A stretch of 64,000 nucleotides of DNA. It comes from Caballeronia sp. SL2Y3 (lineage in GTDB: Bacteria; Pseudomonadota; Gammaproteobacteria; Burkholderiales; Burkholderiaceae). Of the stretch, positions 7,486 through 20,346 are shown piece by piece. Within the stretch, counting starts at the first letter, position 1; each line of letters starts with the position of its first letter. The stretch is from assembly GCF_022879575.1 (NCBI RefSeq), contig NZ_CP084261.1:496001-560000 (forward strand), in the 5' to 3' direction. The position numbers and the translations under genes are program-made. The notes beneath the pieces are model-generated. The model was not told the origin of the DNA. It did no database searches and saw only the letters and a program-made list of their open reading frames with translations.

Positions 7486-8744
7486 GAACCGAATATGCGG
7501 TTGCGGCTGCGGCAGGCGCGGCTCGCATCGAGAGGCAGAAGCTCGTGGTGATCGGCAACGGCATGGCCGGCATGCGCACCGTCGAAGAGTTGCTGAAGAT
7601 CGCGCCCGAGCTTTACGACATCACCGTGTTCGGTGCCGAACCTCACGGCAACTACAACCGCATCATGCTCTCGCCGGTGCTCGCCGGGGAAAAGAGCATC
7701 GACGACATCGTCATCAACACGCGCGAATGGTACGACGCGAACGGCATCACGCTGCATGCGGGCGATGCTGTCGTCGAAATCGATCGTGCGCGCCGTATCG
7801 TGCGATCGGAAAAGGGACGCGAAGCACGGTACGACCGCTTGCTGATCGCGACCGGTTCGACGCCGTTCGTGATCCCCGTACCCGGCCGCGATCTTCCGGG
7901 CGTCATCGCGTTCAGAGACATTCAGGATGTCGAAACGATGCGCGAGGCCGCGCGTCATCATCGCCGTGCCGTTGTCATCGGCGGCGGACTGCTCGGGCTC
8001 GAAGCGGCGAACGGATTGCAGCGGCAGGGCATGTCGGTGACCGTCGTTCATGCGAGCGATAGCCTGATGGATCGGCAACTCGACGCGAGCGCGTCCGCGC
8101 TGCTCAAGCGTTCGCTCGAAGCAAAGGGCCTTTGCTTCGCGATGGCCGCGCAAACCACCGAGATCGTCGGCGAAGAACGCGTGCGTGCCGTGCGTTTTGC
8201 CGACGGCACCCAGATCGAGGCGGACCTCGTCGTAATGACTGCGGGTGTGCGCCCGAATATCGCGCTGGCGAAGGCTTCGGGTCTGCACTGCGATCGCGCG
8301 ATCGTCGTGGACGATACGCTGCAAACGTTCGATCCGCGCGTGTATGCGGTGGGCGAATGCGTGCAGCATCGCTCGGCCACGTTCGGCCTGGTTGCGCCGA
8401 TCTGGGATCAGGCGCGCGTGGCCGGCGCGCATCTCGCGGGCGCGGGGCATCGGCGTTACGTGCAGCGTGCAACCGCGACCAAGCTTAAAGTAACCGGCGT
8501 GGACCTGTATTCCGCGGGCGATCTCATCGGCGGCGAAGGCAGCGAAGATCTCGTGCTGCGCGATCCGCGCCGCGGCGTGTACAAGCGACTCGTATTGCAA
8601 GCGGGCCGCGTGATCGGCACGGTCCTGTACGGCGACGTGAAGGACGGCGGCTGGTACTTCGATCTGATTCAGAACGGCACGGATGTTTCGCGGTATCGCG
8701 ACCGCTTGTTGTTCGGCAAGACACTTTGCGAAGGGGCCGCATGA
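7482..8744 (+). CDS. nasB: FAD/NAD(P)H oxidoreductase, electron-transfer subunit of assimilatory nitrate reductase
   Basis: The 420-residue flavoprotein has an N-terminal FAD-binding LVVIGNGMAGMRTVEELL and a second Rossmann motif VVIGGGLLGLEAANGLQ near residue 165. It resembles the reductase half of NirB. In assimilatory systems such a subunit passes NAD(P)H electrons to the molybdopterin nitrate reductase encoded next. It overlaps nirD by 4 bp and the catalytic subunit by 4 bp, which supports a stoichiometric complex. It lacks its own BFD [2Fe-2S] domain; the partner carries one at its C terminus. A longer frame is open upstream inside nirD but has no initiation signal. Confidence 0.87.
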   Translation: MRTEYAVAAAAGAARIERQKLVVIGNGMAGMRTVEELLKIAPELYDITVFGAEPHGNYNRIMLSPVLAGEKSIDDIVINTREWYDANGITLHAGDAVVEIDRARRIVRSEKGREARYDRLLIATGSTPFVIPVPGRDLPGVIAFRDIQDVETMREAARHHRRAVVIGGGLLGLEAANGLQRQGMSVTVVHASDSLMDRQLDASASALLKRSLEAKGLCFAMAAQTTEIVGEERVRAVRFADGTQIEADLVVMTAGVRPNIALAKASGLHCDRAIVVDDTLQTFDPRVYAVGECVQHRSATFGLVAPIWDQARVAGAHLAGAGHRRYVQRATATKLKVTGVDLYSAGDLIGGEGSEDLVLRDPRRGVYKRLVLQAGRVIGTVLYGDVKDGGWYFDLIQNGTDVSRYRDRLLFGKTLCEGAA

Positions 8745-11488
8745 GCAGCATCGACATCATTCCCATCACGCGCGCCGATCCGGTCGGCGTGCGCACGACA
8801 TGCCCTTATTGCGGCGTAGGATGCGGCGTCGTCGCCACGCCGCGAACCGCGACCGACGTTGCCATTGCAGGCGACGAAACGCATCCGTCGAACTTCGGCC
8901 GGCTGTGCGTGAAGGGCTCGGCGCTCGGCGATACGGTCGGCCTCGAAGGGCGCCTGCTGAATCCGAAGCTGCGCGACCGAGCGACGGGCGCACTCAGCGA
9001 CGTGTCATGGGACGATGCAATCGGCACGGTGGCGAGCGGCTTTGCGCGCATCATTGCCGAACACGGGGCCGATGCCGTCGCGTTCTATGTGTCCGGGCAG
9101 TTGCTGACGGAGGACTATTACGTCGCCAACAAACTGATGAAGGGCTATATCGGCAGCGCGAACATCGATACGAATTCGCGGCTCTGCATGTCGTCGTCGG
9201 TGGCGGGGCATAAGCGCGCATTCGGCGAGGACCTGGTGCCGATGAACTACGAGGACCTCGAACTCGCAGACCTGATCGTGCTAGTGGGATCGAATACGGC
9301 GTGGTGTCATCCGATCCTTTTTCAACGCATGATGAAGGTGAAGGAAGCGCGGCCGGACGTGAAGATCGTGGTGATCGATCCGCGTCACACCGCGACGTGC
9401 GAGATGGCGGACCTGCATCTTCCGGTGAAGCCGGGCAGCGACGTACGGCTTTTCAACGGACTGTTGGCGTTTCTCGCGGCGCATGGGGCGACGGATGCCG
9501 CGTTCGTCGACGCTCATACCGATGGCTACGATGCCGCGCTCTCGGCAGCGGGAGCCGCGGACATCGAGCAAGTGGCGCGCGACTGCAACGTGGATGCGCA
9601 TGACCTGCTGAACTTCTATCGTCTCTTCACGCGTACCGAGCGTGTCGTCACGGTCTATTCGCAAGGCGTCAATCAGTCGAGCGCGGGCACGGACAAGGTC
9701 AACAGCATCATCAACTGTCATCTGGCGACAGGGCGCATCGGCAAGCCGGGCATGGGGCCTTTCTCGTTCACGGGCCAGCCCAATGCCATGGGCGGCCGCG
9801 AGGTCGGCGGCCTCGCCAACACACTCGCCGCGCATCTCGAACTGGATAACGGGAATCACCGCGGCATGGTGCAAACCTTCTGGTCGTCGCCGCGCATGGC
9901 AGCGCGCGCTGGCCTGAAGGCTGTCGAACTGTTCGATGCCATCGAAGCGGGCCGTGTGAAGGCAGTGTGGATCATGGGCACGAATCCGGTGGTGAGTCTG
10001 CCCGACGGCGATCGCGTCAAGCGGGCACTCGACAAGTGCGAACTGGTCGTCGCATCGGACATCATCGAGAAGACGGATACGAATGCCTTCGCGCATGTGC
10101 TGTTGCCCGCGCTCGGATGGGGCGAGAAGGAAGGAACGGTGACCAACTCCGAGCGGCGCATCTCGCGTCAGCGCGCGTTTCTGCCCGCGCCGGGACACGC
10201 GCGCGCGGACTGGCGCATCATCTGCGATGTCGCGCGGCGCATGGGCTACGATGGTTTCGACTTCGACGCCCCGCATGAGATTTTCGACGAGCATGCGCGT
10301 CTTTCCTCGTATCGCAACGATGCGGAAAGCGGCGTGTATCGCGCATTCGATATCGGCGGACTGAGCGATCTGACACGCGAACAGTACGATGCACTGCAGC
10401 CCGTGCAATGGCCGCTGCGTGCCGCCGAAGCCGCAAGCGGCACGCGGTTGTTCGAAACGGGCCGGTTCAGCCATGCGGACGGCCGCGCGCGCTTCGTCGC
10501 AACGCCGCCGCGCGCACCCGTCAATGCGCCTGATAGCGATTACCCGTTCGTGCTCAATACCGGCCGCGTGCGCGACCAGTGGCACACGATGACGCGTACC
10601 GGCCGTTCAGCAAAGCTCGCAGGACATATCAGCGAGTCGTTCATCGACATGCATCCGCAAGACGCGCTTGCATGCGGCGTGCGTGAAGGCGAACTGGCGC
10701 GTATCACGAGCCGCTGGGGTTCGATGATCGCTCGCGTGCAACACAGCGGCGGCATGCAGCGCGGCAGCGTCTTCGTGCCGATTCACTGGAACGACCAGGT
10801 GGCATCGGATGCGCGCGTGGGCGCAGTGGTGAATCCCGTTGTCGATCCGGTTTCGGGCGAGCCCGAGTTCAAGCATACGCCGGTGGCCGTCGAGAAATTC
10901 CATGTGACGTGGCACGGCTTCTCGCTTTCGCGCAGCACGCCGGTCATCGATTCGGTCACGCACTGGACGCGCGTTCACGGCGACCGTTTCATGCGTTATG
11001 AACTCGCGGGGCGTAATCGCTTCGATGACTCGCATGGCAATCATCACGACTGGGCGCGTGCGTTTCTCGGCGTCGACGATCCGCACGCCGACTGGATCGA
11101 GTACGAGGACAAGAGCGCGGGCGTGTATCGCGCGGCGCATGTGGTGGATGATCGCATCGAGAGCTGCGTGTTCATCTGCGAGCGCCCGGACCTGCCGGCG
11201 CGCGCATGGCTCGCGAGTCTCTTCGATAAGGAGCATCTAAGCGATGATGACCGCGCGAGCCTCTTGCTCGGCCAGGCGATCGGCAAGGGCGAGGATACGG
11301 GAGCGACGGTGTGCTCGTGCTTCGGCGTGGGCCGCAACACCATCTGCAACGCGATCCGCGAGAAAGGGCTGAAAACAGCGGCGCAGGTCACTGCCTGCGT
11401 GAAGGCGGGCGGCAATTGCGGGTCCTGCGTGCCGGAGTTGAAGAAGCTCATCGTCGAGACGGAGATGGCGCAACTGAGCGCCGGCTGA
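8741..11488 (+). CDS. nasA: Assimilatory nitrate reductase catalytic subunit, with C-terminal BFD domain
   Basis: The 915-residue molybdopterin oxidoreductase binds an N-terminal [4Fe-4S] cluster through Cys21, Cys24, Cys28 and Cys56 (TCPYCGVGCG, NFGRLCVKG). The Mo-bis-MGD body follows (FTGQPNAMGGREVGGLA), then the molydopterin-dinucleotide binding domain from about residue 590. The C terminus carries a BFD-like [2Fe-2S] domain with Cys858, Cys860, Cys893 and Cys896, as in enterobacterial NasA. It reduces nitrate to nitrite in the cytoplasm. It overlaps the preceding reductase gene by 4 bp and is the last gene of the operon. The start at MSSIDIIPIT is chosen because the ATGA overlap is typical of the upstream junctions. 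Confidence 0.95.
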   Translation: MSSIDIIPITRADPVGVRTTCPYCGVGCGVVATPRTATDVAIAGDETHPSNFGRLCVKGSALGDTVGLEGRLLNPKLRDRATGALSDVSWDDAIGTVASGFARIIAEHGADAVAFYVSGQLLTEDYYVANKLMKGYIGSANIDTNSRLCMSSSVAGHKRAFGEDLVPMNYEDLELADLIVLVGSNTAWCHPILFQRMMKVKEARPDVKIVVIDPRHTATCEMADLHLPVKPGSDVRLFNGLLAFLAAHGATDAAFVDAHTDGYDAALSAAGAADIEQVARDCNVDAHDLLNFYRLFTRTERVVTVYSQGVNQSSAGTDKVNSIINCHLATGRIGKPGMGPFSFTGQPNAMGGREVGGLANTLAAHLELDNGNHRGMVQTFWSSPRMAARAGLKAVELFDAIEAGRVKAVWIMGTNPVVSLPDGDRVKRALDKCELVVASDIIEKTDTNAFAHVLLPALGWGEKEGTVTNSERRISRQRAFLPAPGHARADWRIICDVARRMGYDGFDFDAPHEIFDEHARLSSYRNDAESGVYRAFDIGGLSDLTREQYDALQPVQWPLRAAEAASGTRLFETGRFSHADGRARFVATPPRAPVNAPDSDYPFVLNTGRVRDQWHTMTRTGRSAKLAGHISESFIDMHPQDALACGVREGELARITSRWGSMIARVQHSGGMQRGSVFVPIHWNDQVASDARVGAVVNPVVDPVSGEPEFKHTPVAVEKFHVTWHGFSLSRSTPVIDSVTHWTRVHGDRFMRYELAGRNRFDDSHGNHHDWARAFLGVDDPHADWIEYEDKSAGVYRAAHVVDDRIESCVFICERPDLPARAWLASLFDKEHLSDDDRASLLLGQAIGKGEDTGATVCSCFGVGRNTICNAIREKGLKTAAQVTACVKAGGNCGSCVPELKKLIVETEMAQLSAG

Positions 11489-11501
11489 CGCCTCGCCTCG
11501 T

Positions 11502-13043
11502 CTATCCGGCGGGCCGTATGCCTATCTTGCCTTCGCGTGTCTGCGGTGATTGCGGTGCGCCGTTCTTCGCGACGGCATGACCCGTGCCGTGCATGCGTAG
11601 ATCGTGCATCGGCCGATCGTCGTTGCCGAAGCGCGCAACGGAGAACGCGAACGTATTGGTGCCGTTCTCGCCCGTCGCCGACACCGTGCCGCGATGCATC
11701 TCCGCGACCGCTTTCACGATGGCAAGCCCGAGCCCGTGATTCTCGCGGCTATTCGTTCGCGAACTCTCCGCGCGATAGAAGCGGTCGAACAGATGTTCCA
11801 TGATGTGCGGCGCAATCGGCTCGCCGGGATTGGCGACCGCTATGCGCACGCGCGTCTGCTCCCGCTTGATCGACACCGATATGGTCGCGCCCGGCGCGCA
11901 ATGCTGAATCGCGTTCATCACGAGATTCGACAACGCGCGTCCGAATAGCGATGTGTTCACGAAAGCCCGCGCATCTCCGCTCGATACCGCGCGCACTTGC
12001 GCTTCTTCGAGCGGAATCTCCAGGAAGTCCAGCGTGCGTTGCACTTCCGCGGCAAGCGACACCTCCACGAGGCCCGTCGCGCGCTCGCCCTGATCGGCGC
12101 GTGCAAGAAACAGCATGTCGTTGATGATCGCGCGCACGCGCTCGAATTCCTCCAGATTCGACTGCAACGTATGACGCAGTTCTTCTATCGGACGGTCCCG
12201 CGTCAATGCCACTTCGGTTTGACCGATGAGAATGGTGACAGGCGTGCGCAGTTCGTGCGCGACGTCGGCGTTGAATGCTTCGAGACGCCCGTATGCATGA
12301 TCGAGCCGTTCCAGCGCGCCGTTGAACGACTTCGCGAGGTCTTCCAGTTCAAATGGCAACGAACGCGTGTTGAGCCGTTGCGAGCGATTGTTCGGGCTGA
12401 CGCTCTGGGCATCGCGCGTGAGCCGCGTGAGCGGCGCGAGTCCGAGCCGAGCGACGGAGTAACTCAGCAGCAGAACAGCGACCGTCGCGAGCGCCGTCAG
12501 CGCGGCGAGCGCCACGCCGAATACGCGCATGGTGCGCACGTTCGGCGAGCAATCCACTGCGACGAAAAGCTGTAGCGGCGGGCGGTCGGCGTTGGGCGGA
12601 ATCGTGAGCGTGGTCATCAGCATGTCGTACGCGCGGCCTTCGGGCTTGAAGCGTGCATAGCCGCCGAGCACGCGCTTGGTGACGTGCCCCGCAGGCGGCG
12701 TGCCGTAGCGGAAGCGCGCGTCGTTGCTCGTCACCGCGAAAAGCGTGGAGCCGTCGCGCGGCGTGATATCCGCGAGCTTCTCTTTCGCGATCTTCCACTT
12801 GTCCGCGTTGGACACATGCGTGACGATGAGCCGCGCAATTTCGGCGCGGTTATCGAGCGAATCGCGCAAGTGTTGTTCGAGCTGCATGCGAAGCACGAGA
12901 AAAAGCCCCGAGCCCACGAGCGAGAACACGAACAGCGCGACGAGCGCGAACATGACCGCGAGCCGCCGCGCGATGGAGCGCTGCGAACGCGGCAGAGTTT
13001 GTGCGTGCGGACCCTCGTGCGATGCTGCCCACGGAACGTTCAT
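11502..13043 (-). CDS. Sensor histidine kinase, heavy-metal (CusS/IrlS) type
   Basis: The 513-residue kinase has TM1 at about residues 28-52, a periplasmic sensor of about 120 residues, TM2 at about 175-198, a HAMP segment, the phospho-acceptor His263 in ADVAHELRTPV, and a HATPase domain (NLVMNAIQH, HGLGLAIV). The layout matches the CusS/IrlS family. Its start overlaps the response-regulator stop by 4 bp, so the pair is translationally coupled. It lies at the 3' end of an RND efflux operon that it presumably regulates. The sensed ligand is unknown. It is tail-to-tail with nasA, with only 13 bp between. Confidence 0.9.
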   Translation of the reverse strand: MNVPWAASHEGPHAQTLPRSQRSIARRLAVMFALVALFVFSLVGSGLFLVLRMQLEQHLRDSLDNRAEIARLIVTHVSNADKWKIAKEKLADITPRDGSTLFAVTSNDARFRYGTPPAGHVTKRVLGGYARFKPEGRAYDMLMTTLTIPPNADRPPLQLFVAVDCSPNVRTMRVFGVALAALTALATVAVLLLSYSVARLGLAPLTRLTRDAQSVSPNNRSQRLNTRSLPFELEDLAKSFNGALERLDHAYGRLEAFNADVAHELRTPVTILIGQTEVALTRDRPIEELRHTLQSNLEEFERVRAIINDMLFLARADQGERATGLVEVSLAAEVQRTLDFLEIPLEEAQVRAVSSGDARAFVNTSLFGRALSNLVMNAIQHCAPGATISVSIKREQTRVRIAVANPGEPIAPHIMEHLFDRFYRAESSRTNSRENHGLGLAIVKAVAEMHRGTVSATGENGTNTFAFSVARFGNDDRPMHDLRMHGTGHAVAKNGAPQSPQTREGKIGIRPAG

Positions 13044-13753
13044 GATGGCCTCGCGTCTTCCCTCGTGTCACGTGCATCGCGCGGCTCGCGCACTTCGAGC
13101 ACATAGCCCATTCCGCGCACCGTATGCAGCAGCTTCGTGCGAAACGGTCCGTCGAGTTTCGCGCGCAAGCGCTTGATCGCCGTCTCGACCACGTTCGTAT
13201 GGCTTTCGAAATCCACTTCCCATACGAGCTCGGTGATCGCCGTCTTCGAGAGGATATCGCCGTGACGACGCGCGAGCACGCTCAAAAGCTGGAACTCCTT
13301 CGCGGTCAGATCGAGGCGCACGCCGTCGCGTGTCGCGCGTCGTCCGATCAGATCGACGTAAAGATCTCCGACCGAAATCAGCGTGGATTCCTGCGCGCGC
13401 GTGCGTCGAGCGAGCGCATGCAGCCGCTCGACGAGTTCCAGAAAGGAGAAGGGCTTCGTGAGGTAGTCGTCCGCGCCTTCGCGGAGTCCGCGCACGCGGT
13501 CATTGATGTGATCGCGCGCGGTGAGCATGATGACCGGCGTCGACTTCTGCATGCGCAGCGCCTTCAGCACGGCGAAGCCATCGCGCCGCGGCAGCATCAC
13601 GTCGAGCACGATCACGTCGTAGTCGTATTCGACGGCGAGATGCGTGCCTTCTTCGCCATCCATTGCGATATCGACGACCCAGCCCTGCTCGGTCAGGCCG
13701 GAACGCAGGTAATCGACCACCTTGTGCTCGTCTTCCACTATCAGGACTTTCAT
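13040..13753 (-). CDS. OmpR-family response regulator (CusR/IrlR type)
   Basis: This 237-residue regulator has a canonical receiver: acidic pair in VEDE, phospho-acceptor Asp51 in VIVLDVMLPRRDG, and Lys in the YLTKPFSF loop. A C-terminal winged-helix DNA-binding domain follows (LDLTAKEFQLLSVLARR, ending in VRGMGYVLEV). It is cotranscribed with its kinase and lies 47 bp after the outer-membrane factor gene. It probably activates the whole efflux operon. Confidence 0.92.
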   Translation of the reverse strand: MKVLIVEDEHKVVDYLRSGLTEQGWVVDIAMDGEEGTHLAVEYDYDVIVLDVMLPRRDGFAVLKALRMQKSTPVIMLTARDHINDRVRGLREGADDYLTKPFSFLELVERLHALARRTRAQESTLISVGDLYVDLIGRRATRDGVRLDLTAKEFQLLSVLARRHGDILSKTAITELVWEVDFESHTNVVETAIKRLRAKLDGPFRTKLLHTVRGMGYVLEVREPRDARDTREDARPS

Positions 13754-13800
13754 GCCTGCACCTGTGTGTTCAGTGTGTGCTTATTGTGCCGCGGCGGTAT

Positions 13801-15252
13801 TCACTTGGCACGCGCGTCGGCGACATCTTGCGTCTGCGCCGGCTCGCTCACATCCCATCCGCCGCCCAATGCCTTCACGAGCGCGACCGATACCGTATGC
13901 TGCTGGCCGCGAATTTGCACGTCCTGCCGCTCGCTCGTGAGCAACTGCTGCTGCGCCGTGATGACGTCGAGATAGGCGACGAGGCCGCCGGAATAGCGGT
14001 CATTCGCGAGCGAGAGCAGGCGCTGCGCATCCATCACGGCGGCATGCGACTGCTTCGCTGCGCCATCCAGCACGGAGAGTCCGACGATGCCGTCCTGCAC
14101 TTGCTGGAACGCGTTCAACACGGTCTGACGGTAATTCGCTTCCGTTGCGCGATACCCCTCGCTCGCGAATGCGACCGCCGCCGAGCGACGGCCGCCATCG
14201 AACACGACCTGGCTCGCCATCGTGCCGATGGTCCACAAGAGACTCGGCGCAGAGATCAGGTTCGTGAGCGCGGTGCTTTCCCAGCCGATAGAGCCGTGCA
14301 ACGTGAGGCTCGGAAAGAACGCGGCCTTTGCCACTCCGATCTGCGCGTTGGCGGCGGCCATCGCGCGTTCTGCGGACGCGACATCGGGCCTGCGTTGCAG
14401 CACGTCGCTCGGCAGGCCGAGCGGAATCGGCGGAATCGGGCGTTCATCGATTTTCGCGGCAATCGAGAATTGCGGCGCGGGCGTGCCGACCAGCGCGGCG
14501 ATCGCGTGCTCGTATTGCGCGCGCTGATTGAGCAGCAGTTGCGCTTGCACACGCGTCAAATCGAGCTGCGATTGCTGTTGCAACACATCGAGGCCGGATA
14601 CCGCGCCGAGACTGTGCTGTGTATTCACGTAGTCGAGCGCCTTCTCCTGCAACTTCACCGAGCGATTGAGCACGTCGATCTCAGCATCGAGTTCGCGCAT
14701 CGAGAAGTAAGCGCTCGCGAGATCGGTGGTCAAGACGAGGCGCGCGTTGGCGAGGTCATCGCGTGTCTGGTCTTCCGATGCCTGCGCGCTTTCCACTTCG
14801 CGGCGAATGCGGCCGAAGAGATCGAGGTCGTAATCGACCGTGGGCGCGAGCTTGAGATCGTTCTGCACGGTCGACATGCTCGGCGTGCTGTAGTTGTTCA
14901 CCGGGCGATTGCGCGAGGTGCGCGTGCGTGCCGCTTGTGCGCCGAGATCCACTTCGGGCAGCGCGAGCGATGACGTTTGCGCGAGTGTCGCGCGAGCCTG
15001 CTCGTAATGCGCGCTCGCGGCGGCGAGCGTCTGGTTCTGTGCGAGCGCCTGAGTTTCGAGCCCGTCGAGAATGTCGTCATCGAAGCCGCGCCACCAGTCG
15101 AGGGCAAGCGGCGCGTGCGAAGGCTCGCCCACGCGCCAGTACGAGTCCGTCGTCCATGTCGGCGGCGTGTCGGCAAGCGGCCGCTGATAGTCGGGGCCGA
15201 CCGTGCAGGCCGCGAGCATCGACAGCAACGCGATAGAGGCGATGCGTCTCAT
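13801..15252 (-). CDS. RND efflux outer-membrane factor, NodT/OprM-type lipoprotein
   Basis: The 483-residue protein starts with a lipoprotein signal (SMLAACTVGPDYQRP), with the acylated Cys near residue 16. Two OEP/TolC repeats follow, each marked by coiled-coil segments and the LPSDVLQRRPDVASAERAM motif. It should form the trimeric outer-membrane channel for the adaptor and RND permease encoded upstream. Its start overlaps the adaptor stop by 4 bp. The substrate is not evident. Confidence 0.92.
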   Translation of the reverse strand: MRRIASIALLSMLAACTVGPDYQRPLADTPPTWTTDSYWRVGEPSHAPLALDWWRGFDDDILDGLETQALAQNQTLAAASAHYEQARATLAQTSSLALPEVDLGAQAARTRTSRNRPVNNYSTPSMSTVQNDLKLAPTVDYDLDLFGRIRREVESAQASEDQTRDDLANARLVLTTDLASAYFSMRELDAEIDVLNRSVKLQEKALDYVNTQHSLGAVSGLDVLQQQSQLDLTRVQAQLLLNQRAQYEHAIAALVGTPAPQFSIAAKIDERPIPPIPLGLPSDVLQRRPDVASAERAMAAANAQIGVAKAAFFPSLTLHGSIGWESTALTNLISAPSLLWTIGTMASQVVFDGGRRSAAVAFASEGYRATEANYRQTVLNAFQQVQDGIVGLSVLDGAAKQSHAAVMDAQRLLSLANDRYSGGLVAYLDVITAQQQLLTSERQDVQIRGQQHTVSVALVKALGGGWDVSEPAQTQDVADARAK

Positions 15253-16514
15253 GATGCGGCCTTCTTGTCGCTCGCCTGCTGCTCGGGTTGTTGCTGCTGC
15301 TCGTGCTGCTGGCCTTGTTGCGGCGCGATCACGACATGATCGCCGTCCGCCACCGAGTCGCTCGGGTTGATGATGATCTTCTCGTTTGCTTCGATGCCGC
15401 TCTCGATCTCCAGCGTCTGCCCGAGGTCCTGCGCGATCACGATCTTGTGCAGATGCACGTGTCCGCTCGAATCGACGACGGCCAGGCGCGGACCCTCCGA
15501 GCGAAACAGCAACGCGTTGCCGGGAACAATCAGACGCGCGTGCGCGACGGACGGCACCGCGATCTGCACATACGCACCGGGGCGCAGGCGTCCATCGGCA
15601 TTGGGCAGCGTGACTTCGATTTGCAGTGAACGCGTGGGGACATCGATCGCGCCGGAGATATGCGTGATCTTGCCGTGAAACTGTTGCCCCGGCAGCTCGG
15701 CTTGCGTGACGACCACCTGCTGCCCGACCGACACGTTCTGCGCATAGGCCTGCGGCAGTTGCACATACACGCGCAACGGATCGGACTGCGCGAGCGCGAA
15801 GAGCGCGCGGCTTGCGCCACTGCCTGCATCGATGAGATCGCCGACATCGACATTGCGCTGCGTGACGACGCCAGCAAACGGCGCCACGATACGCTTGAAC
15901 GATTCGAGCTGGCGCAGGCGCTTCACGTTGGCATCGGCGGCCGCGAGGTTGGCGACATCCTGGTTATAGGTGCTCTGGCGTTCATCCAGTTCCTGCTGCG
16001 AAACGGCATCGCGTTGGCGCAATTGCTTCCACCGTTCGAGCGATGTCTTCGCAAGCCCGAGGCTCGATGCGGTCTGGTCGCGTTGCGCGACAGCCTGCGC
16101 GAGTTCCTGATCGATCTCGGGCGTGTCGAGATCGGCGAGCAATTGTCCCTGCTTCACGCGCGCGCCGATATCGACATACCAGTGCAGCAGATAACCGGTT
16201 GCGCGCGCATAGATCGGCGACTCGACGAAGCCGCGCAACGTGCCCGGCAGCGTGGTTTCTCCGCTGCCGTCCGTTTGCGTCGGCGAAGCCACGTTGACGT
16301 ATTGCTGGGCGTTCTGCTGCGTGCGCGTGGCGACCGAGCGGTTATGCACGAGCTCGCTCACGACCGTGCGCGCCGCGCCTATCGCCAGCAGCGCGAGCAC
16401 GATGACGATCGCAATCTTCGCGCGCTTCCATTCGAGGTTGCGCGGCGGCAGCGCCGGGCCTTCGTCGGGATCGCGCGCGGGAATGGCCAGCGATGCGTGG
16501 TTCTTTTCAGTCAT
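15249..16514 (-). CDS. RND periplasmic adaptor (membrane-fusion protein)
   Basis: This 421-residue adaptor has one N-terminal TM helix (about residues 32-50), a biotinyl-lipoyl-like domain (GYLLHWYVDIGARVKQGQLLADLDT is the region), a coiled-coil hairpin rich in Gln/Ala, and a beta-barrel domain. It links the inner-membrane RND pump to the outer-membrane factor. The last about 30 residues are Gln/Glu-rich (QQGQQHEQQQQPEQQ), a low-complexity tail not needed for the fold. It is 24 bp downstream of the permease gene. Confidence 0.92.
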   Translation of the reverse strand: MTEKNHASLAIPARDPDEGPALPPRNLEWKRAKIAIVIVLALLAIGAARTVVSELVHNRSVATRTQQNAQQYVNVASPTQTDGSGETTLPGTLRGFVESPIYARATGYLLHWYVDIGARVKQGQLLADLDTPEIDQELAQAVAQRDQTASSLGLAKTSLERWKQLRQRDAVSQQELDERQSTYNQDVANLAAADANVKRLRQLESFKRIVAPFAGVVTQRNVDVGDLIDAGSGASRALFALAQSDPLRVYVQLPQAYAQNVSVGQQVVVTQAELPGQQFHGKITHISGAIDVPTRSLQIEVTLPNADGRLRPGAYVQIAVPSVAHARLIVPGNALLFRSEGPRLAVVDSSGHVHLHKIVIAQDLGQTLEIESGIEANEKIIINPSDSVADGDHVVIAPQQGQQHEQQQQPEQQASDKKAAS

Positions 16515-16538
16515 GTTCGGCTTCGGGCGTGATGCGGT

Positions 16539-19715
<3,177 letters not shown>

Positions 19716-19941
19716 TGAGTCGTTAGGAGAGTGCGGGGAAGGGCGCCGGAATCGTGCTGGTCAGCGCGCGGCGTTCCACGAAGAGGCGGGCGCCTTACGT
19801 TCGGTGCCGCTATGGTAGTGCGCGGGCACCAACGAGATAATGACGCGAAAATGGCGCAGCGGTCATTTTCGCTGTTACGCGAACGTTCGGACGTTCATGG
19901 AAAGCGGAGCGACCGCGTGGGCCGATCGCTCCACTACGGCA

Positions 19942-20205
19942 TCAGTTCAAGTTGCCGTTGGTGTCGTTGGGCGACGATTGCGGTGCCGCCGAGCGATACA
20001 CGCTTGCGCCGGTATAGATGCCCTCGCGTCGGTCGAGGAAGCTGCCGGGATAGCGTTGATCGTCGACGCCCGGAAAGTATCCGGCCCGCTCGGCTCTGAT
20101 CAGGTCGTCGCGGACCTGCTGCCGCGTCAAACCGTTCGACTGCGCGGCGGCGGCAAGCGGCGAGAGCGCGAACACAACGATGGCAATGCGCGTGACTGGC
20201 TTCAT
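19942..20205 (-). CDS. DUF4148 small secreted protein (copy 1)
   Basis: The 87-residue protein has a signal peptide (MKPVTRIAIVVFALSPLAAA, cleavage near AAAQS) and the short DUF4148 motif GLTRQQVRDDLIRAERAGYFPG. DUF4148 proteins are abundant in Burkholderiaceae and have no assigned function. The start is at the ATG following AGGAGTTCGCC, shared almost exactly with the copy encoded just upstream. It is the second of two adjacent paralogues. Confidence 0.82.
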   Translation of the reverse strand: MKPVTRIAIVVFALSPLAAAAQSNGLTRQQVRDDLIRAERAGYFPGVDDQRYPGSFLDRREGIYTGASVYRSAAPQSSPNDTNGNLN

Positions 20206-20251
20206 GGCGAACTCCTCATGCAGATGATGGACGGACGCAATCGCAATGCGC

Positions 20252-20275
20252 GTCCACGGCTGACGTGCCGTGGAC
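20252..20275. other. 9-bp perfect hairpin between DUF4148 paralogues
   Basis: GTCCACGGC (20252-20260) and GCCGTGGAC (20267-20275) form a perfect stem with a 6-nt loop. It lies between the two DUF4148 genes. No T-run follows on either strand, so a canonical terminator is unlikely; RNA processing or partial termination is possible. Confidence 0.5.
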
Positions 20276-20346
20276 CGGTCCATTGTAAGCACGAGTGGTT
20301 GCGAGAATTCGCCTGTTTGCGGCGGTTGCCGGGAAAGATGCGCGGA